Made by a program: the position numbers and the translations under genes. From positions 124,001 through 188,000 of the forward strand of contig OU452223.1 in NCBI GenBank assembly GCA_911728455.2: a stretch of DNA of 64,000 nucleotides, in the 5' to 3' direction. This stretch comes from Marthasterias glacialis (lineage: Eukaryota > Echinodermata > Asteroidea > Forcipulatida > Asteriidae). Of this stretch, positions 1 to 10,362 are shown piece after piece. Below the pieces are notes generated by a model that searched no databases, had not been told where the DNA came from, and saw only the letters and a program-made list of their open reading frames with translations. Position 1 is the stretch's first letter; every line of letters starts with the position of its first letter.

Positions 1-830
1 ATTCTTTGAATTATTTAGTATTATTCAATATTATATATAATTATTTAGTATTACTTTTTTCAGTTTTATTTAGTTTTATTTAGTACTATTTTGTATTGTT
101 TGGTATTTTTTGGTTTTATTTGGTATTATTTGGTATTATTTAGTATTATTTAATATTATTTAGTATTATTTGGTTATTTTTTAATATTATTTAGTATTGT
201 TTTGTATTACTTATTATTAAATATTATTTAATCTTATTTAGTATTATTTAATATTATTCAGTTTTATTTGATATTATTTAATATTATTTAACATTTAATA
301 TTATTTGAAAATTTTTAGTATTATTTAATATTACTTAGTATTATTTTGTATTACTTAATATTACTAAGTATTATTTATTATTTAATGTTATTTAATATTA
401 AATAATATAATTTACTATTATTTAGTATTACTTAGTATATTTAGTATTATTTAATATTATTTAGTTTTATTTAGTATTACTTAGCAATTATAGTAGTATT
501 TAGTATTACTTAGCATTATTTAGTATCATCTAGTATAACTTGGTACTATTTAGTATTATTTAATATTATTTACTGTTATTTAGTATTACTTAGTGTTATT
601 TAGCATTATTTGGTATTATTTGGTATTATTTAGTACTATTTAATATTATTTAATATTATTTAGCATTATTTAGTATTATTTGGTATTATTTAGTGTTATA
701 TTATATTACTTAGTATTATTTAATAATACTTAAATTACTTAGTATTATTTATTATTATTTAATATTATTTAATATCATTTAGTATTATTTAGTATTATTT
801 GTATTATTTGTATTATTAGTATTAATTGTC
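1..830. repeat. 10-bp AT-rich tandem array, left block
   Basis: Tandem decamers of the form TATTATTTAG, TATTATTTGG and TATTATTTAA run from the window edge to about 830, where they give way to unique DNA. The strand shown is rich in T and has very little C. The same family fills 21332-47276. The array is cut by the window start, so its true length is unknown. Confidence 0.95.
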
Positions 831-1106
831 AATGAATGTTACCTTGAGAAAGAACACAGATATATGTACAAATATTTATTGAAATGAAATTAAATCAAGA
901 GGTTTGCCTTAACTTAAGAGGTGACCCAAACTAGTTCATCAGAGACATAGAGCAACGTTTACATGATAACAAGTTAATACACTTGAAATGGTTTGGATAT
1001 GCAGTTAGATCAACAAAACATTGTGTATCAATATGCACAAATGTAAAGCATCTTGTAAGGATGTCAACTTCATTAATGTCATCACACAATCTTTTAAAAG
1101 ACTCAC
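831..1106. other. Unique AT-rich flank, no gene seen
   Basis: Low-copy sequence between the decamer array and the first VWC-like exon. On the minus strand it lies downstream of that exon. I see no clear exon or transposon end in it. Confidence 0.5.
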
Positions 1107-1287
1107 CAATACATTATGGGCTGCATGATCCTTCAGATACAATCCATTATCTGGTTTACATGTCAGTGTTGAGATTAAGACTGGGAAGCAATGTGTTGTG
1201 TTTCCTTCACATCAACATTCCATACATTGTGTAACATCAGGTTTATAAGGTGCACCTCCTCTTGTGACTGACCACTTTTCTAACATC
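1107..1287 (-). pseudogene. Decayed VWC-domain exon 1
   Basis: Read on the minus strand, this 181-bp block follows a strong acceptor (TTTTTTCAG ending at 1288) and precedes a consensus donor (GTGAGT at 1106-1101). One frame reads ...APYKPDVTQCMEC, then a TGA, then CEGNTTHCFPVL and ISTLTCKPDNGLYLKDHAAHNVL in pieces. The C-x2-C-x-C-x5-C-x8-C spacing is that of the first half of a von Willebrand factor C (VWC) domain, an extracellular module found in chordin-like and matrix proteins. All three frames carry at least one stop, so the exon looks dead; a sequencing error or an untested splice choice could also explain the TGA. The splice sites and the cysteine pattern are what I see; the VWC assignment follows from the family pattern. 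Confidence 0.45.
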
Positions 1288-1689
1288 CTGAAAAAATATC
1301 AATCTTATTTTAAAATCTCTTCAACCAGAAAGAAAAAAGAGAATCATGATCAAACAAGTCTTGGAGTTCTCTAAACCCAAGACTGAGAGTGAGTTAATGT
1401 CTCAAGACATGGAGATTGAGTTTTATTTTGATCTACAAATCCTTCCCAAACTACTGCTGAACCCAAACCCTGATTTCTTGAGGGATTACACATATTAAAT
1501 TATAATTAAAGAGAGATATTGAGTGACTTACAAAGCATGTACATTCCTTACAAGGATCCTCAGTCTATGTAGAGTCAATGTTAACTAAGGGGATTGGCAA
1601 TTTCATACATTATTTGAAAATAACCAACATTCATCTGCAGAAAACTGTAATTGAACTTGTCTTTCATTTCAACAATAGAGGCCTGACAA

Positions 1690-1760
1690 ATGCAGTCGGC
1701 AGATTACCCACTGTCATTGTGATATAACTCACCAGCACATAAAGGCAAGCATTCTCCTGC
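1690..1760 (-). pseudogene. VWC-like fragment (GECLPLC motif)
   Basis: The minus strand reads GECLPLCAGELYHNDSG, a stop, then SADCIC. This resembles the end of one VWC domain (consensus PGECCPxC, here with Leu for the second Cys) running into the Y-x-x-G...C-x-C start of the next. A TTGCAG acceptor (ending at 1757) and a GTGAGT donor (1732-1727) would bound a 24-bp exon, which is unusually short, so the splice interpretation is weak. It lies between two other VWC-like pieces on the same strand, which is the main support. Confidence 0.3.
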
Positions 1761-2434
1761 AATAGTAGTAGTAACTCACAGTAGCACCTAGTTTCATTAG
1801 ACACCATAGTGGATGCAAGTGCCTTGTACCAAAATCACCACAGTGGCTGCAAATAGATGTTTATACTGAAAAAGAAAATGTACTACATTAGCAAAGACAG
1901 CTATGTATGGGTTGGGTGAGGAATGTCTAGAAATATTATGATGGTTTATTGAAAAGTGCAACATTTCTACTCTCAACTCCATCTCATCTGTCAAAATAAC
2001 AGAAACTGTGTCACTATAAGCAGCACTAGATAAGATTTGACTGAAACTGACAAATCATAAAATGACAATACTATGATGGATATTTGAGCATTAATGATAT
2101 AAAGTACCAATTGAAATTGCAATTTAAATCATTAAAAATGTGATCAAAAATTCACAAAAGATAAAATGGCACATGATTTTAAATACAAATTAAGTTCATT
2201 TTATAACAATGATAAATGCGACTACAAATTGCACACAATATACAATGTAACAATGCAACTTAAGATTCACAAGATACATGATAGTGTTGTCTTTCTTTTA
2301 CAAACTGATTAAATTAACCTTTGACTTTTGGGATTACACATTCCACAAGAGGGAACTCAATCAAGTATCTTCCTGTTGGGAATGTATGTTACTTAGTCAA
2401 ATGAACTTTCCAAGTTGAACTGATTTACCTTCAC
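1761..2434. other. Intron-like unique DNA, nothing else seen
   Basis: Unique AT-rich sequence between VWC-like segments. Another minus-strand acceptor-like TTTGCAG near 1855 precedes a short Cys/His-bearing reading, but I could not place it in the VWC pattern. No transposon ends were recognised. Confidence 0.4.
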
Positions 2435-2551
2435 AATGGACAACATTCTCCTGGTGGTTGATATGGATCATAACATTCTGTTTTGCAGCTAGCTGGTTCA
2501 TATACAACATCCCCATAGATACACACACATTCATCACAGTTGGTGGGAAGA
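2435..2551 (-). pseudogene. VWC-domain exon, C-terminal half
   Basis: The minus strand reads TNCDECVCIYGDVVYEP followed by ASCKTECYDPYQPPGECCPL. The cysteine series C-x2-C-x-C-x11-C-x3-C-x10-CC and the closing P-G-E-C-C-P are the hallmark of the VWC domain. The final Cys of the motif would have to come from the next exon: a GTGAAG donor (2434-2429) falls just after CCP, otherwise a TGA follows at once, with an alternative GTAAAT donor a few bases later. The 5' border is unclear; an AG at 2553-2552 is possible but lacks a pyrimidine tract. With the pieces at 1690-1760 and 1107-1287 it suggests a multi-VWC secreted protein gene on this strand, probably a pseudogene. This piece alone is open across the whole motif. 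Confidence 0.55.
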
Positions 2552-2689
2552 CTTTACCATTCCTGTATCTAATGACATTATTAACACAACATGAGATTTA
2601 CAACACAAATTAAAAAGTGAATTTTAAATCTAAGATAAAGTTTTACAACTATCGGAGGAATTACTTTCAAAAAGACCTTCTGCAGGTTA

Positions 2690-2790
2690 GTCTAGCAAAG
2701 TAAAGAGATGTGCTTCGGTCTCACAGCCCCAGTTTTGTGATTCACGGTGTTTGAATCTTGTGTTTCGAATCCCAGTGCTTCATTGAGCAT
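2690..2790 (+). repeat. Possible tRNA-derived SINE fragment
   Basis: A GTTTCGAATCCC string near 2762-2773 resembles the B box of an RNA polymerase III promoter (GGTTCGANTCC), and TAGTCTAGCAAAG about 70 bp upstream is a poor A-box match. No tRNA fold, tail or target duplication was found. Confidence 0.22.
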
Positions 2791-2855
2791 CTTTGTTCTC
2801 ATGGCTTTGTTTAGTAATGGCTTCTTTGTGCCAGCAGAACACTCAAAGAAAAAAT

Positions 2856-3112
2856 GATTCCAGCAATATCAAATACGGGAATATGGGAGCACCTGCCCCA
2901 ACAGGCCTCCCTTGGCTACACTGCTGGCAGATGCCCTCTCTGGGTTGCCATTTGACCCTGACGACTGCCTATGCAAAGACAGCAAAACTGTACTCACTAA
3001 CCTCCTGTGTGGTGTTTGTCAGAAGTGCGTTGCTAAAATTTAGCAGCAGTTTAACTCCAATGAGATTGATGACAATCCTGTCAGCCAGATGAATGGATCT
3101 CACTGCAGTTAA
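2856..3112 (+). pseudogene. Unidentified coding-like fragment
   Basis: One plus frame is open from 2858 to a TAG at 3041 and reads on to a TAA at 3110. It contains STCPNRPPLATLLADALSG, then LPFDPDDCLCKDSKTVL and TNLLCGVCQKCVAKI. The composition (acidic patch, C-x-C and C-x2-C-x2-C) looks protein-like and unlike the surrounding AT-rich DNA. I do not recognise the family. It could be an old exon or a transposon ORF fragment. No flanking splice sites or start codon decide this. Confidence 0.22.
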
Positions 3113-3269
3113 CTTCAATGCAACAATGTCCAGTCCCACAAGAATCAAACTTAGTCATCTAGGCCTATCCACATAAAACAACAAAACATGTGGGTCTTGG
3201 CAGGGAATAGATGTTTTGGTCAATGTTTAAAATGTAGGTGTGCACCCCCCCCACCCCACCCTCTCTTAA

Positions 3270-4208
3270 CCCTATCAGGACCGGGCTTTTTTTGGACTTA
3301 CGGGGACCGGGGGGGGGGGGGGGGGGGGCTCATTGTGCCCCCCCTCCGTATTTTCCAAAGTCTTGGGCCGATTTTTATGAAACTTGCCACAAATGTGTAT
3401 TTCACCGAGTTCTACATGATGGTGCAAAAAAGAATTCAAAAAAATTGCATTAAAAGTAGTTTTTGTAGTTTTTTTGCCCATTTTTGGTCAAAAATCGTAT
3501 TTTTCCCATAATTTCCATATTTTTTGCCAGAATTCTGTAAAACTTTGCAAATTTGTCTTTCTTGACATCCTCAAGAACATAAACACCTTTTTCTTTACCA
3601 GAGTTATCGTTGAGGGCGCTAAACAAGCTGTTTTATGTAATTTTTGGGAAAAAATCATGTTTTTACATTTTTCCACTTAAAAATCGATGTAAACAGTCCT
3701 TTAAGGGTCCGAGTGTGCATTTATGAGGCCTAACTAACAACTCTATAGTATTTCTAGACCTCAAAAGTTCAAAATTATAATGTTGAAAATATTCCATAGA
3801 TACAAAATTTTGCAAAGTTCGAACCCCTAAAAAACAGCTAAAAATACAAAATCCAAGATGGCCGCCAAAATGGCGGCCATTTTGGATTCCCACAATGCAT
3901 CTCAAACTATCATGTGACATTTCAGTATCACTGTTGGCCACTAAAAATACTTAAAAACATAACATTTTGCTAAAAAATGCCCCAAAATCACAAAAAATCA
4001 CAAAAACGAGTAATATGGGTTCAAACAAACGGTTGCCATGGCAACCACTGACCTCCAATAATAATCGTCTTTTGACAAAATGACCCTAGATAATTTCCAA
4101 GTAAAGTCAGAAAATTTGGTGGCGATCGAATGTAGCGTTTAAAAGTTACAGGAAAAAGTTTGGTAGGGGGGCACATTGTGCCCCCCCCCCCCCCCGGTCC
4201 TGATAGGG
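3270..4208. mobile_element. piggyBac-like MITE, 939 bp
   Basis: The element is bounded by TTAA on both sides (3266-3269 and 4209-4212). Its ends are inverted copies: CCCTATCAGGACCGGG at the left and its reverse complement at the right. TTAA target duplication with a CCCT start is the piggyBac pattern. Long G or C runs sit just inside each end (about 3310-3329 and 4181-4195), next to a copied ATTGTGCCCCCC string. The interior has a near-palindrome around AAGATGGCCGCC (3855-3885) and no transposase reading frame, so it is non-autonomous. A diverged relative appears nested at 16012-17110. Confidence 0.85.
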
Positions 4209-4212
4209 TTAA

Positions 4213-4640
4213 ACCAATCCTAGATCCGGGCCTGCCTTCCCAGGTCAAATAAAGGATGGACAATTATTTCTTAGAGAATGTGGATCATATTTGGCCATAG
4301 GCTCTATCTTTATGATACCATTTAAACAGTCATGTAAACTTAGTTTGAGACAAGGAATCAGCCTCTACATCTGGGTTCTTAAGAATGGGCTTGGTTGTCA
4401 GCAATCAAACTGCAAATACAAAGTTAAATCAGCATGTACTGGTGTATACACACCAAGGAAACTACACAAGCACATCATAAAACAAATGCACTCCAACTCC
4501 CGGCTGTGGTGTGTCTTCATTGCATTTTCAAATAACCACGTTGATAGTAAGGCGAGCAGTCCAAATAGGGACGGTTGGGCAACCGTTAAACGATTGCCGC
4601 AAATGATTCATTTACATAGCTTCAATCGTTTTTATTTCTG
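4213..4640. other. Unique DNA, no supported gene
   Basis: Low-copy sequence between the MITE and the minisatellite. A 122-codon plus-strand frame (4291-4659) runs through it into the minisatellite, but it has no recognisable domain and its end is repeat DNA, so I do not call it. Confidence 0.5.
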
Positions 4641-6780
4641 TACTTTCAATCTAACCTAACATGATGTCTGGACGAACGGTGAACAAACATTCTCAACTCG
4701 ATGTTACCTCAAGGGGCCGAATTTAAAGTCAACTTGTGTAATTTCAATCTAACCTAACATGATGTCTTGAAGAACATTCTCAACTAAAATGATACTTCAA
4801 GTGGTTTTAATTTTACAGTCACTTTGTACAATTTCAATCTAACCTAAATATTGTCTGGAAGAATGATACCTGAAGTGGTTTGAGTTTTACTGACAACCTG
4901 TGTAATTTCATTCTAACTTAAAGCCATTATACACTATTGGTAAAGTGTCTGGAGATACTTCCATACCTTATGAGCATCAACAGTTTTTTAATAAAATCAA
5001 CCTGCGAAAGTTTCAGCTCATTTCATTGTTTCCTTTACGAGAAAACAATACAAAGTCATTCAGCGTTTTTGCATTCATTCTAACGGCTGGAGTTTTCGTC
5101 TCATGAGACAAAAAATCATTTGTGGATCTTATTTCACTAATTATTTGAAAACGATAACACAACAGACAAAAATATTTCACAGGAAGTTTTCTACCATCAT
5201 CGTCTCTATACCATGTAAGTTTTGTGCAAATCTGTGAACATTTTGTTTTTCAGTGTTCCCAAATAGTGAATATGGACTTTAACATGATGGCTAGAACAAT
5301 GATAAACAAACATTCCCAACTTAAATGAAACCTGAAGTGGTTCGAGTTAACAGTGGCTTGTGTAATTTAATTCTAACCTAAGATGATAGTTTGCAGAACG
5401 ATGAACAAACATTTCCAACTAAAATGATACTTTAAGTAGTTTGAGTTGAATAGTTAAATAACTAGGGTAATGTCAAGTTGACTTTAAAACAAGATTATGT
5501 ATTTTCAATCTGACCTAACATGATGTCTGGAAGAAGGAAAAAAAATCCCAACTAAAATGACACCTGAAGAGGTTTTGAGTTTTATAATCAACTTGTGTAA
5601 TTTCATTCTAACCTAACACGTTGTCTGGAAGAACGATGAACAAACATTTCCTACTGAAATGATACCTGAAGAGGTTTGAGTTTTGTAGTCAACTAGTGTA
5701 ATTTCAAGTTGACTTGAAAACAAGATCGTGTAATTTCAATCTAACCTAACATGATGTATGGAAGAACAATTAACAAACAATATCAACTAAAATGTTACAG
5801 CAAATGGCCAAGTTGGATATTTGAAGTGGTTTTAGTTTTAAAGTCAACTTGTGTATTTTCAATCTAACCTTACTTGATGGCTGGAAGAACAATGAACAAA
5901 CATTCCCAACTAAAGGGATACCTGAAGAGGTTTGAGTTTTATAGTCAACTTGTATAATTTCATTCTAACCTAACATGATGGCTAGAACAGCAATAAACAA
6001 ACATTCCCAACTTAAATGAAACCTGAAGTGGTTCGATTTTACAGTGTGTAATTTTATTCTAACCTAAAATGAGGGTTTGAAGAACAATGAACAAACATTT
6101 CTAACTAAAATGATACCTGAAGAGGTTTGAGTTTTATAGTCAACTAACTAGTGTAATTTCAAGTTGACTTGAAAACAAGATTGTGTATTTTCAATCTAAC
6201 CTAACATGTCTGGAAGAAGGAAGAACAAACATTCCCAACTAAAATGATACACGAAGTGGCTTTAGTTTTAAATTCAACCTGTGTAATTTCAATCTTACCT
6301 ATCTTGATGTCTAGAAGAATGTTGAACAATCATTACCAAATAAAATGATACCTGAAGTGGTTTGAGTTTTATATTCAACTTGTGTCATTTCTTTCTAACC
6401 TAAGATGATGGTTGGAAGAATGATAAACAAACATTCCAAACTAAAATGATACCTGAAGAGGTTTGAGTTTTATAGTCAACTAACTAGTGTAATTTCAAGT
6501 TGACTTGAAAACCAGATTGTGTCAGTTGAATCTAACCTAACATGATTTCTGGAAGATCGATAATCAAACAATATCAACTAAAATGTTACCTCATGTGGCC
6601 GAGTTTAAGGTCCACTTGTGTAATTTCAATCTAACTTAATATGATGTCTTGAAGAACAATAACAAACATTCCCAACTAAAATGATATTTGAAGTGGTTTT
6701 AGTTTTAAAGTTAACTTTAAAGTGTAATTTCAAACTAACCTAACATGATGTCTACAAGAACAACTATTACCAACCCGATA
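4641..6780. repeat. ~101-bp minisatellite array, copy 1
   Basis: Units carry the anchors AATTTCAATCTAACCTAACA, TGATGTCTGGAAGAAC, AACAAACATTCCCAACTAAA and ATGATACCTGAAGTGGTTTG, for a unit of about 101 bp. Some units carry an extra ~40-bp stretch (AACTAGTGTAATTTCAAGTT, then GACTTGAAAACAAGATTGTG). Roughly 18-20 units are present, with clear divergence between them. The array is split by a MITE at 4922-5278. A shorter paralogous array lies at 47277-47835. Confidence 0.9.
4922..5278. mobile_element. TTAA-flanked MITE, 357 bp
   Basis: Flanking TTAA (4918-4921 and 5279-5282) and imperfect inverted ends: AGCCATTATACACTATTGG at the left, and at the right the reverse complement of AGTCCATATTCACTATTTGG. 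The surrounding minisatellite reads straight across when the element and one TTAA are removed. TTAA with an AG start fits Kolobok-like MITEs better than piggyBac. From memory, near-identical ends are very common in echinoderm genomes and transcripts. No coding capacity. A weathered relative lies at 52030-52335. Confidence 0.85.
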
Positions 6781-6842
6781 AAGATTTTCAAAATAAATCT
6801 ACTTTTAAAATCATAAAAAAATTACGGTTTCATTTTTTACAC

Positions 6843-6933
6843 CTACACAATGTTGTTGCCAACCAGAGGATTAGCTCAGGGAAGCCCAGAGTGAAATAGT
6901 CCCAAACAATCTTTTGGCATCTGTAGATGATTG
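6843..6933 (-). pseudogene. Membrane-protein exon B (unassigned gene)
   Basis: Read on the minus strand, the exon follows a GCCACAG acceptor (ending at 6934) and precedes a GTGTAA donor (from 6842). It is open in the frame that completes the codon left by the exon at 7000-7108 (phase 1 to phase 1, giving Ala at the junction). It reads IIYRCQKIVWDYFTLGF and then PELILWLATTLC, a hydrophobic stretch that looks like part of a membrane segment. I do not recognise the family. The corresponding stretch is absent from the paralogous block, where sequence jumps directly from the minisatellite flank to just before the exon-A donor. No stop is seen inside this exon, but its partner exon is damaged. Confidence 0.45.
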
Positions 6934-6999
6934 CTGTGGCCAAGATGACATTTTAAACATGGGGTTCAATACTGACAAGAAATAGCTCTTTAAACTTAC

Positions 7000-7108
7000 C
7001 TCAAATAAAGATGGTGTGTAAGACTAATGGTGTGATACAAAGCCATCCTAAACATGACATTCCAAATTGACTCCATGGAGGCTCTTGTCCTTTTAATCAG
7101 GGAATAAC
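7000..7108 (-). pseudogene. Membrane-protein exon A, copy 1
   Basis: The minus strand shows a textbook acceptor (TTTGTTTGCAG, ending at 7109) and a GTAAGT donor (6999-6994). The frame shared with the paralogue reads GYSLIK..., then EPPWSQFGMSCLGWL and CITPLVLHTIFI, a hydrophobic run long enough for a membrane span. Compared with the copy at 47895-48017, this exon lacks 14 bp after GYSLIK, which shifts the frame, and ends in TGA where the paralogue has TCA. It keeps the Trp codon (TGG) that is TGA in the paralogue. Each copy therefore carries its own lesions, so the ancestor was probably a working exon. The family is unknown to me. Confidence 0.5.
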
Positions 7109-8523
7109 CTGCAAACAAAACACACATCAAAAGACAACATTTCTGAAAATGGTCAAGATGTGAAAATTGGGAATTCTCAACTTGACCACCATTATTGAAA
7201 CTCTGATTTTTTTTAATACTTTAACTTTATTAATAATGGTGGGAACAATACGAAATTTGGGTAAGTTAAAGAGACAGCACAACATCAGCTCGGGAACAAA
7301 TTTGAGTGTTGAAAAATCATTAAGGTTGGCAAGTTTCTGAAGGACTAGACATTGTAATTTGGCAAAAGTCAATTTTTATGAAAAAATTTTCAGGACTCGG
7401 GAAAGTACTGAATATACAGTGCTTAACAAACATTGGTGTATGGGAAAAAAACCTACAACTAATATTCTTTATCCCCTTTTTAGTAAGGCCCTGGCAGGGG
7501 AGGTTTTTTTCTGTGTACCCTTGCCGGGGTTGTTACCTTTCCGTTGGGTGGGTCTGCATGTATTGACCTAAGATTGGGAACAGGTGTTGTCCCCTACTTG
7601 GTCCACAGAGCCGGCTGTGGCTGAGGGTGCCGGGAGGGGGACTGCTGACACGGCGGCGGTTCGCCACCGGCAGAGACCCCAGGGAACTCGGTCTGTCCCA
7701 GAGGAGGGTTGTTTCCTCTGGTTACGCCAGCACCTTTCCCCCCCCCCAAACTTCATTATTACACACACTAAAAAACTCATGAAGAACTGCTCAAACAACT
7801 CTACGCTAATACTATTCTTTGTCACTTTTTTTTAAAACTAGCACTTCTCAAAGCAATAAATAGGTAAAATACAACAAAAGTAAACAAGCTCAATTTGAAA
7901 ACGTATTCACCCAACTCTGCTGCTGAGAAAAGAGGGAGCAAACATGGCACGCATGTTGCATGGCATTGTGGGTAGGATGTAGGAGGGCGCTATTGTATAT
8001 ATTGTTAATCTCTCAAGCAGTAAATTCCTGTCGGAAAGGGAAATATGCAAATGTAGATTTGGCTCTACAAGTCAGTAGAGAGACGTAGACTTGTTAATTT
8101 TCTTTTCATTATCGTACGATAGGTGCAGCATGCTTATTAGAGCATGCCAATATTTCGTAATGTGAATCCATATTCTTCCTTTTAAACGTATTCAGCCCAA
8201 TACGCACTCTCAACAGAACTACTTACCTCGCTTCCCAAACCCAACCTATCTCTTAGAAAGAAGTAGAAGAAAAAAACACTTCCATTTGCGTGGAGCAAGG
8301 GTAGCATGACCTACAGCCAACATCCTGGTCATGTCCATGGTTCCTCTAAGAGTTAGGGGTTTTACGTGGCCACCGAGCGCTGATAACTCAGCCTTGTGTT
8401 GGATGCCGAACAGTTGTTACACGTTTCCAGTGGTAACCGTACATGCATTTTTATCATCAGATGACAAAAAGGCAAATTCCATGCCATGACAACCAAGCAC
8501 ACTTGTTGCTAACTATTGATAAT
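7109..8523. other. Duplicated low-copy block with a GC-rich core
   Basis: This stretch is paralogous to 48018-49262. Its 7480-7760 core is GC-rich (CCGGCTGTGG, GGCGGCGGTTCGCCACCGGC) unlike anything around it and may be an old first exon or CpG-rich 5' region of the membrane-protein gene on the minus strand. A minus-strand AAG|GTAACA near 7543 could be a donor, but the reading frames do not agree between the copies because a C-run near 7740 differs in length. No protein is called. Positions 8203-8335 are present here and missing from the other copy. Confidence 0.45.
8045..8052. promoter_or_regulatory. Octamer motif ATGCAAAT, conserved in both copies
   Basis: A perfect ATGCAAAT octamer (a POU-factor site in animals) sits upstream, on the minus strand, of the GC-rich core. 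It is followed by a short hairpin-capable CTCTAC...GTAGAG. The same arrangement recurs at 48909-48916. A single octamer is weak evidence; conservation between the copies may simply reflect recent duplication. Confidence 0.2.
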
Positions 8524-10362
8524 TTTTATTAGTGTCGCAAATGAGACTAACCGATGTAGGTTGGGGCTGAGCAGGATCATGCACTGAATGACAGAACCAT
8601 ACATTTTATAAGTGCCGCTAATAAGACAAACTGTGGTAGGTTGGGGGCTGAGCAGCATCATGAACTGCATGAAAGAACCACACATTTTATAAGTGCCGCT
8701 AAAAAGACTAACTATGGTAGGTTGGGTCTGAGCAGGATCATGATTTGTATGAAACTGCCATACATTTTATAAGTGCCGCCAAGAAGAATAACTATGGTAG
8801 GTTGTGGGCTAGTCAGAATCATCAACTTAATGACAGAATCATACAGTTTTGAAGTGCCGATAAAAAGACCAACTATGGTAGGTTGGGGGTTGAGCAGGAT
8901 CATGAACTGAAAGAAAGATCCATACGTTTTATAAGTGCCACTAATAAGACTTACTGTGGTAGGTCTGGGGCTGAGCAGGATCATGAACTGCATGAAAGAA
9001 CCATGCATTTGATAAGTGCCGCTAGTAAGACAAACTGTGGTAGTTTGAGGCTGAGCAGCATCATGAACTGCATGAAAGAACCACACATTTTATAAGTGGC
9101 GCTAATAAGACATACTGTGATAGGTTGGGGCTGAGCAGCATCATGAACTGCATGAATGAGCCATACATTTTATAAGTGCCACTACTAAGACTAACTGTGG
9201 TAGGTTGGGGTTGAGCAAGATCATTAGCTGCATGAAAGAGCCATACATTTTATAAATGCCGCTAATGAGGCTAACTGTGGTAGGTTGGGGGCTAGTCAGG
9301 ATCATGAACTGAATGAAAGAACCATACATTTTATAAGAGCCACTAAGAAGGCTAACTTTAGTTGTTAGTAGTCGGTGATGAGCAAAATCATGAACTTAAT
9401 GAAAGAATCAAACATGTTATAAGTGCCGCTAATGAGACTAACTATGGTAGGTTGAGGGCTAGTCAGGATCATGAACTTAATGATAGAAACATACATTTGC
9501 CACTAAGAAGACTTACTATGATAGTCGGGGCTGAGCAGAATCATGAACTCAATGAAAGAACCAGAAATTTTATAAGTGCCGCTAATAAGACTAACTGTGA
9601 TAAGTTGGGCTGAGCTGGATCATTAACTGCATGAAGCATCCACACATTTTATAAGTGCCGCTAATAAGACTAACTATGGTAGGTTGGGGGCTGAGCAGGA
9701 TCACGAACTGAATGACAGAACCATACAAGTTTATAAACACCCCTAGTAATACTAAACTTGGTAGGTTGGGGCTGATCAGGACTATGAACTGATTGACAGA
9801 ACTATACATTTTATGAGTGCCTCTAATAAGACTTACTTTGGTAGGTTGGGGCTTAACAGGATTATGAACTGAATGAAAGAACCATACATTTGGTAGGTTC
9901 TGCTAATAAGAATAGCCTTGGTAGGTTGGGGGCTGAGCAGGATCATGAACTGCATCAAAAAACCATACATTTGATAAGTGCCCCTAGTAAGACAAACTGT
10001 GGTTGTTTGAGGCTGAGCAGGATCATGAACTGCATGAAAAAACCACACATTTTATAAGTAGCGCTAATAAGACATACATGTACTGTGGTAGGTTGGGGCT
10101 GAGCAGCATCATGAACTGCATGAATGAGCCATACATTTTATAAGTGCCACTACTAAGACTTACTGTGGTAGGTTGGGGTTGAGCAGGATCATTAGCTGCA
10201 TGAAAGAGCCATACATTTTATAAGTGCCGCTAATGAGGCTAACTGTGGTAGGTTGGGGGCTAGTCAGGATCATGAACTGAATGAAAGAACCATACATTTT
10301 ATAAGTGCCACCAAGAATACTAACTGTGATAGATTGGGGCTGAGCAGGATCATGAACTGAAT
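8524..10362. repeat. 80/81-bp satellite, block A1
   Basis: About 23 tandem units with the core GGGGCTGAGCAGGATCATGA, then ACTGAATGAAAGAACCATAC, ATTTTATAAGTGCCGCTAAT, AAGACTAACTGTGGTAGGTT. Units are 80 bp, or 81 bp when the G run has five bases. Variant types are interleaved, including GGGGGCTAGTCAGGATC and GATAGTCGGGGCTGAGC. The block ends at a LINE inserted after 10362. Short reading frames across this block, on both strands, come only from the repeat. Confidence 0.95.

Noticed and set aside
1107-1287. TGA between two cysteines as a selenocysteine codon
   Set aside because: No SECIS-like element was sought successfully nearby, and neighbouring VWC pieces also have ordinary stops; decay is simpler.
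4291-4659. 122-codon plus frame
   Set aside because: No domain, no splice or promoter evidence, and its end runs into the minisatellite.
7480-7760. rRNA fragment in the GC-rich core
   Set aside because: Composition is rRNA-like, but I could not match any conserved rRNA segment.
8712-9086. Repeated-peptide frames across the 80/81-bp satellite (this and many others in 8524-21331 and 49263-59966)
   Set aside because: They are translations of the satellite unit; frames open and close with the number of Gs in each unit and have no start context or domain.
8524-10362. CRISPR-like repeat-spacer array
   Set aside because: The whole 80-bp unit is repeated with no unique spacers, in a eukaryotic context.
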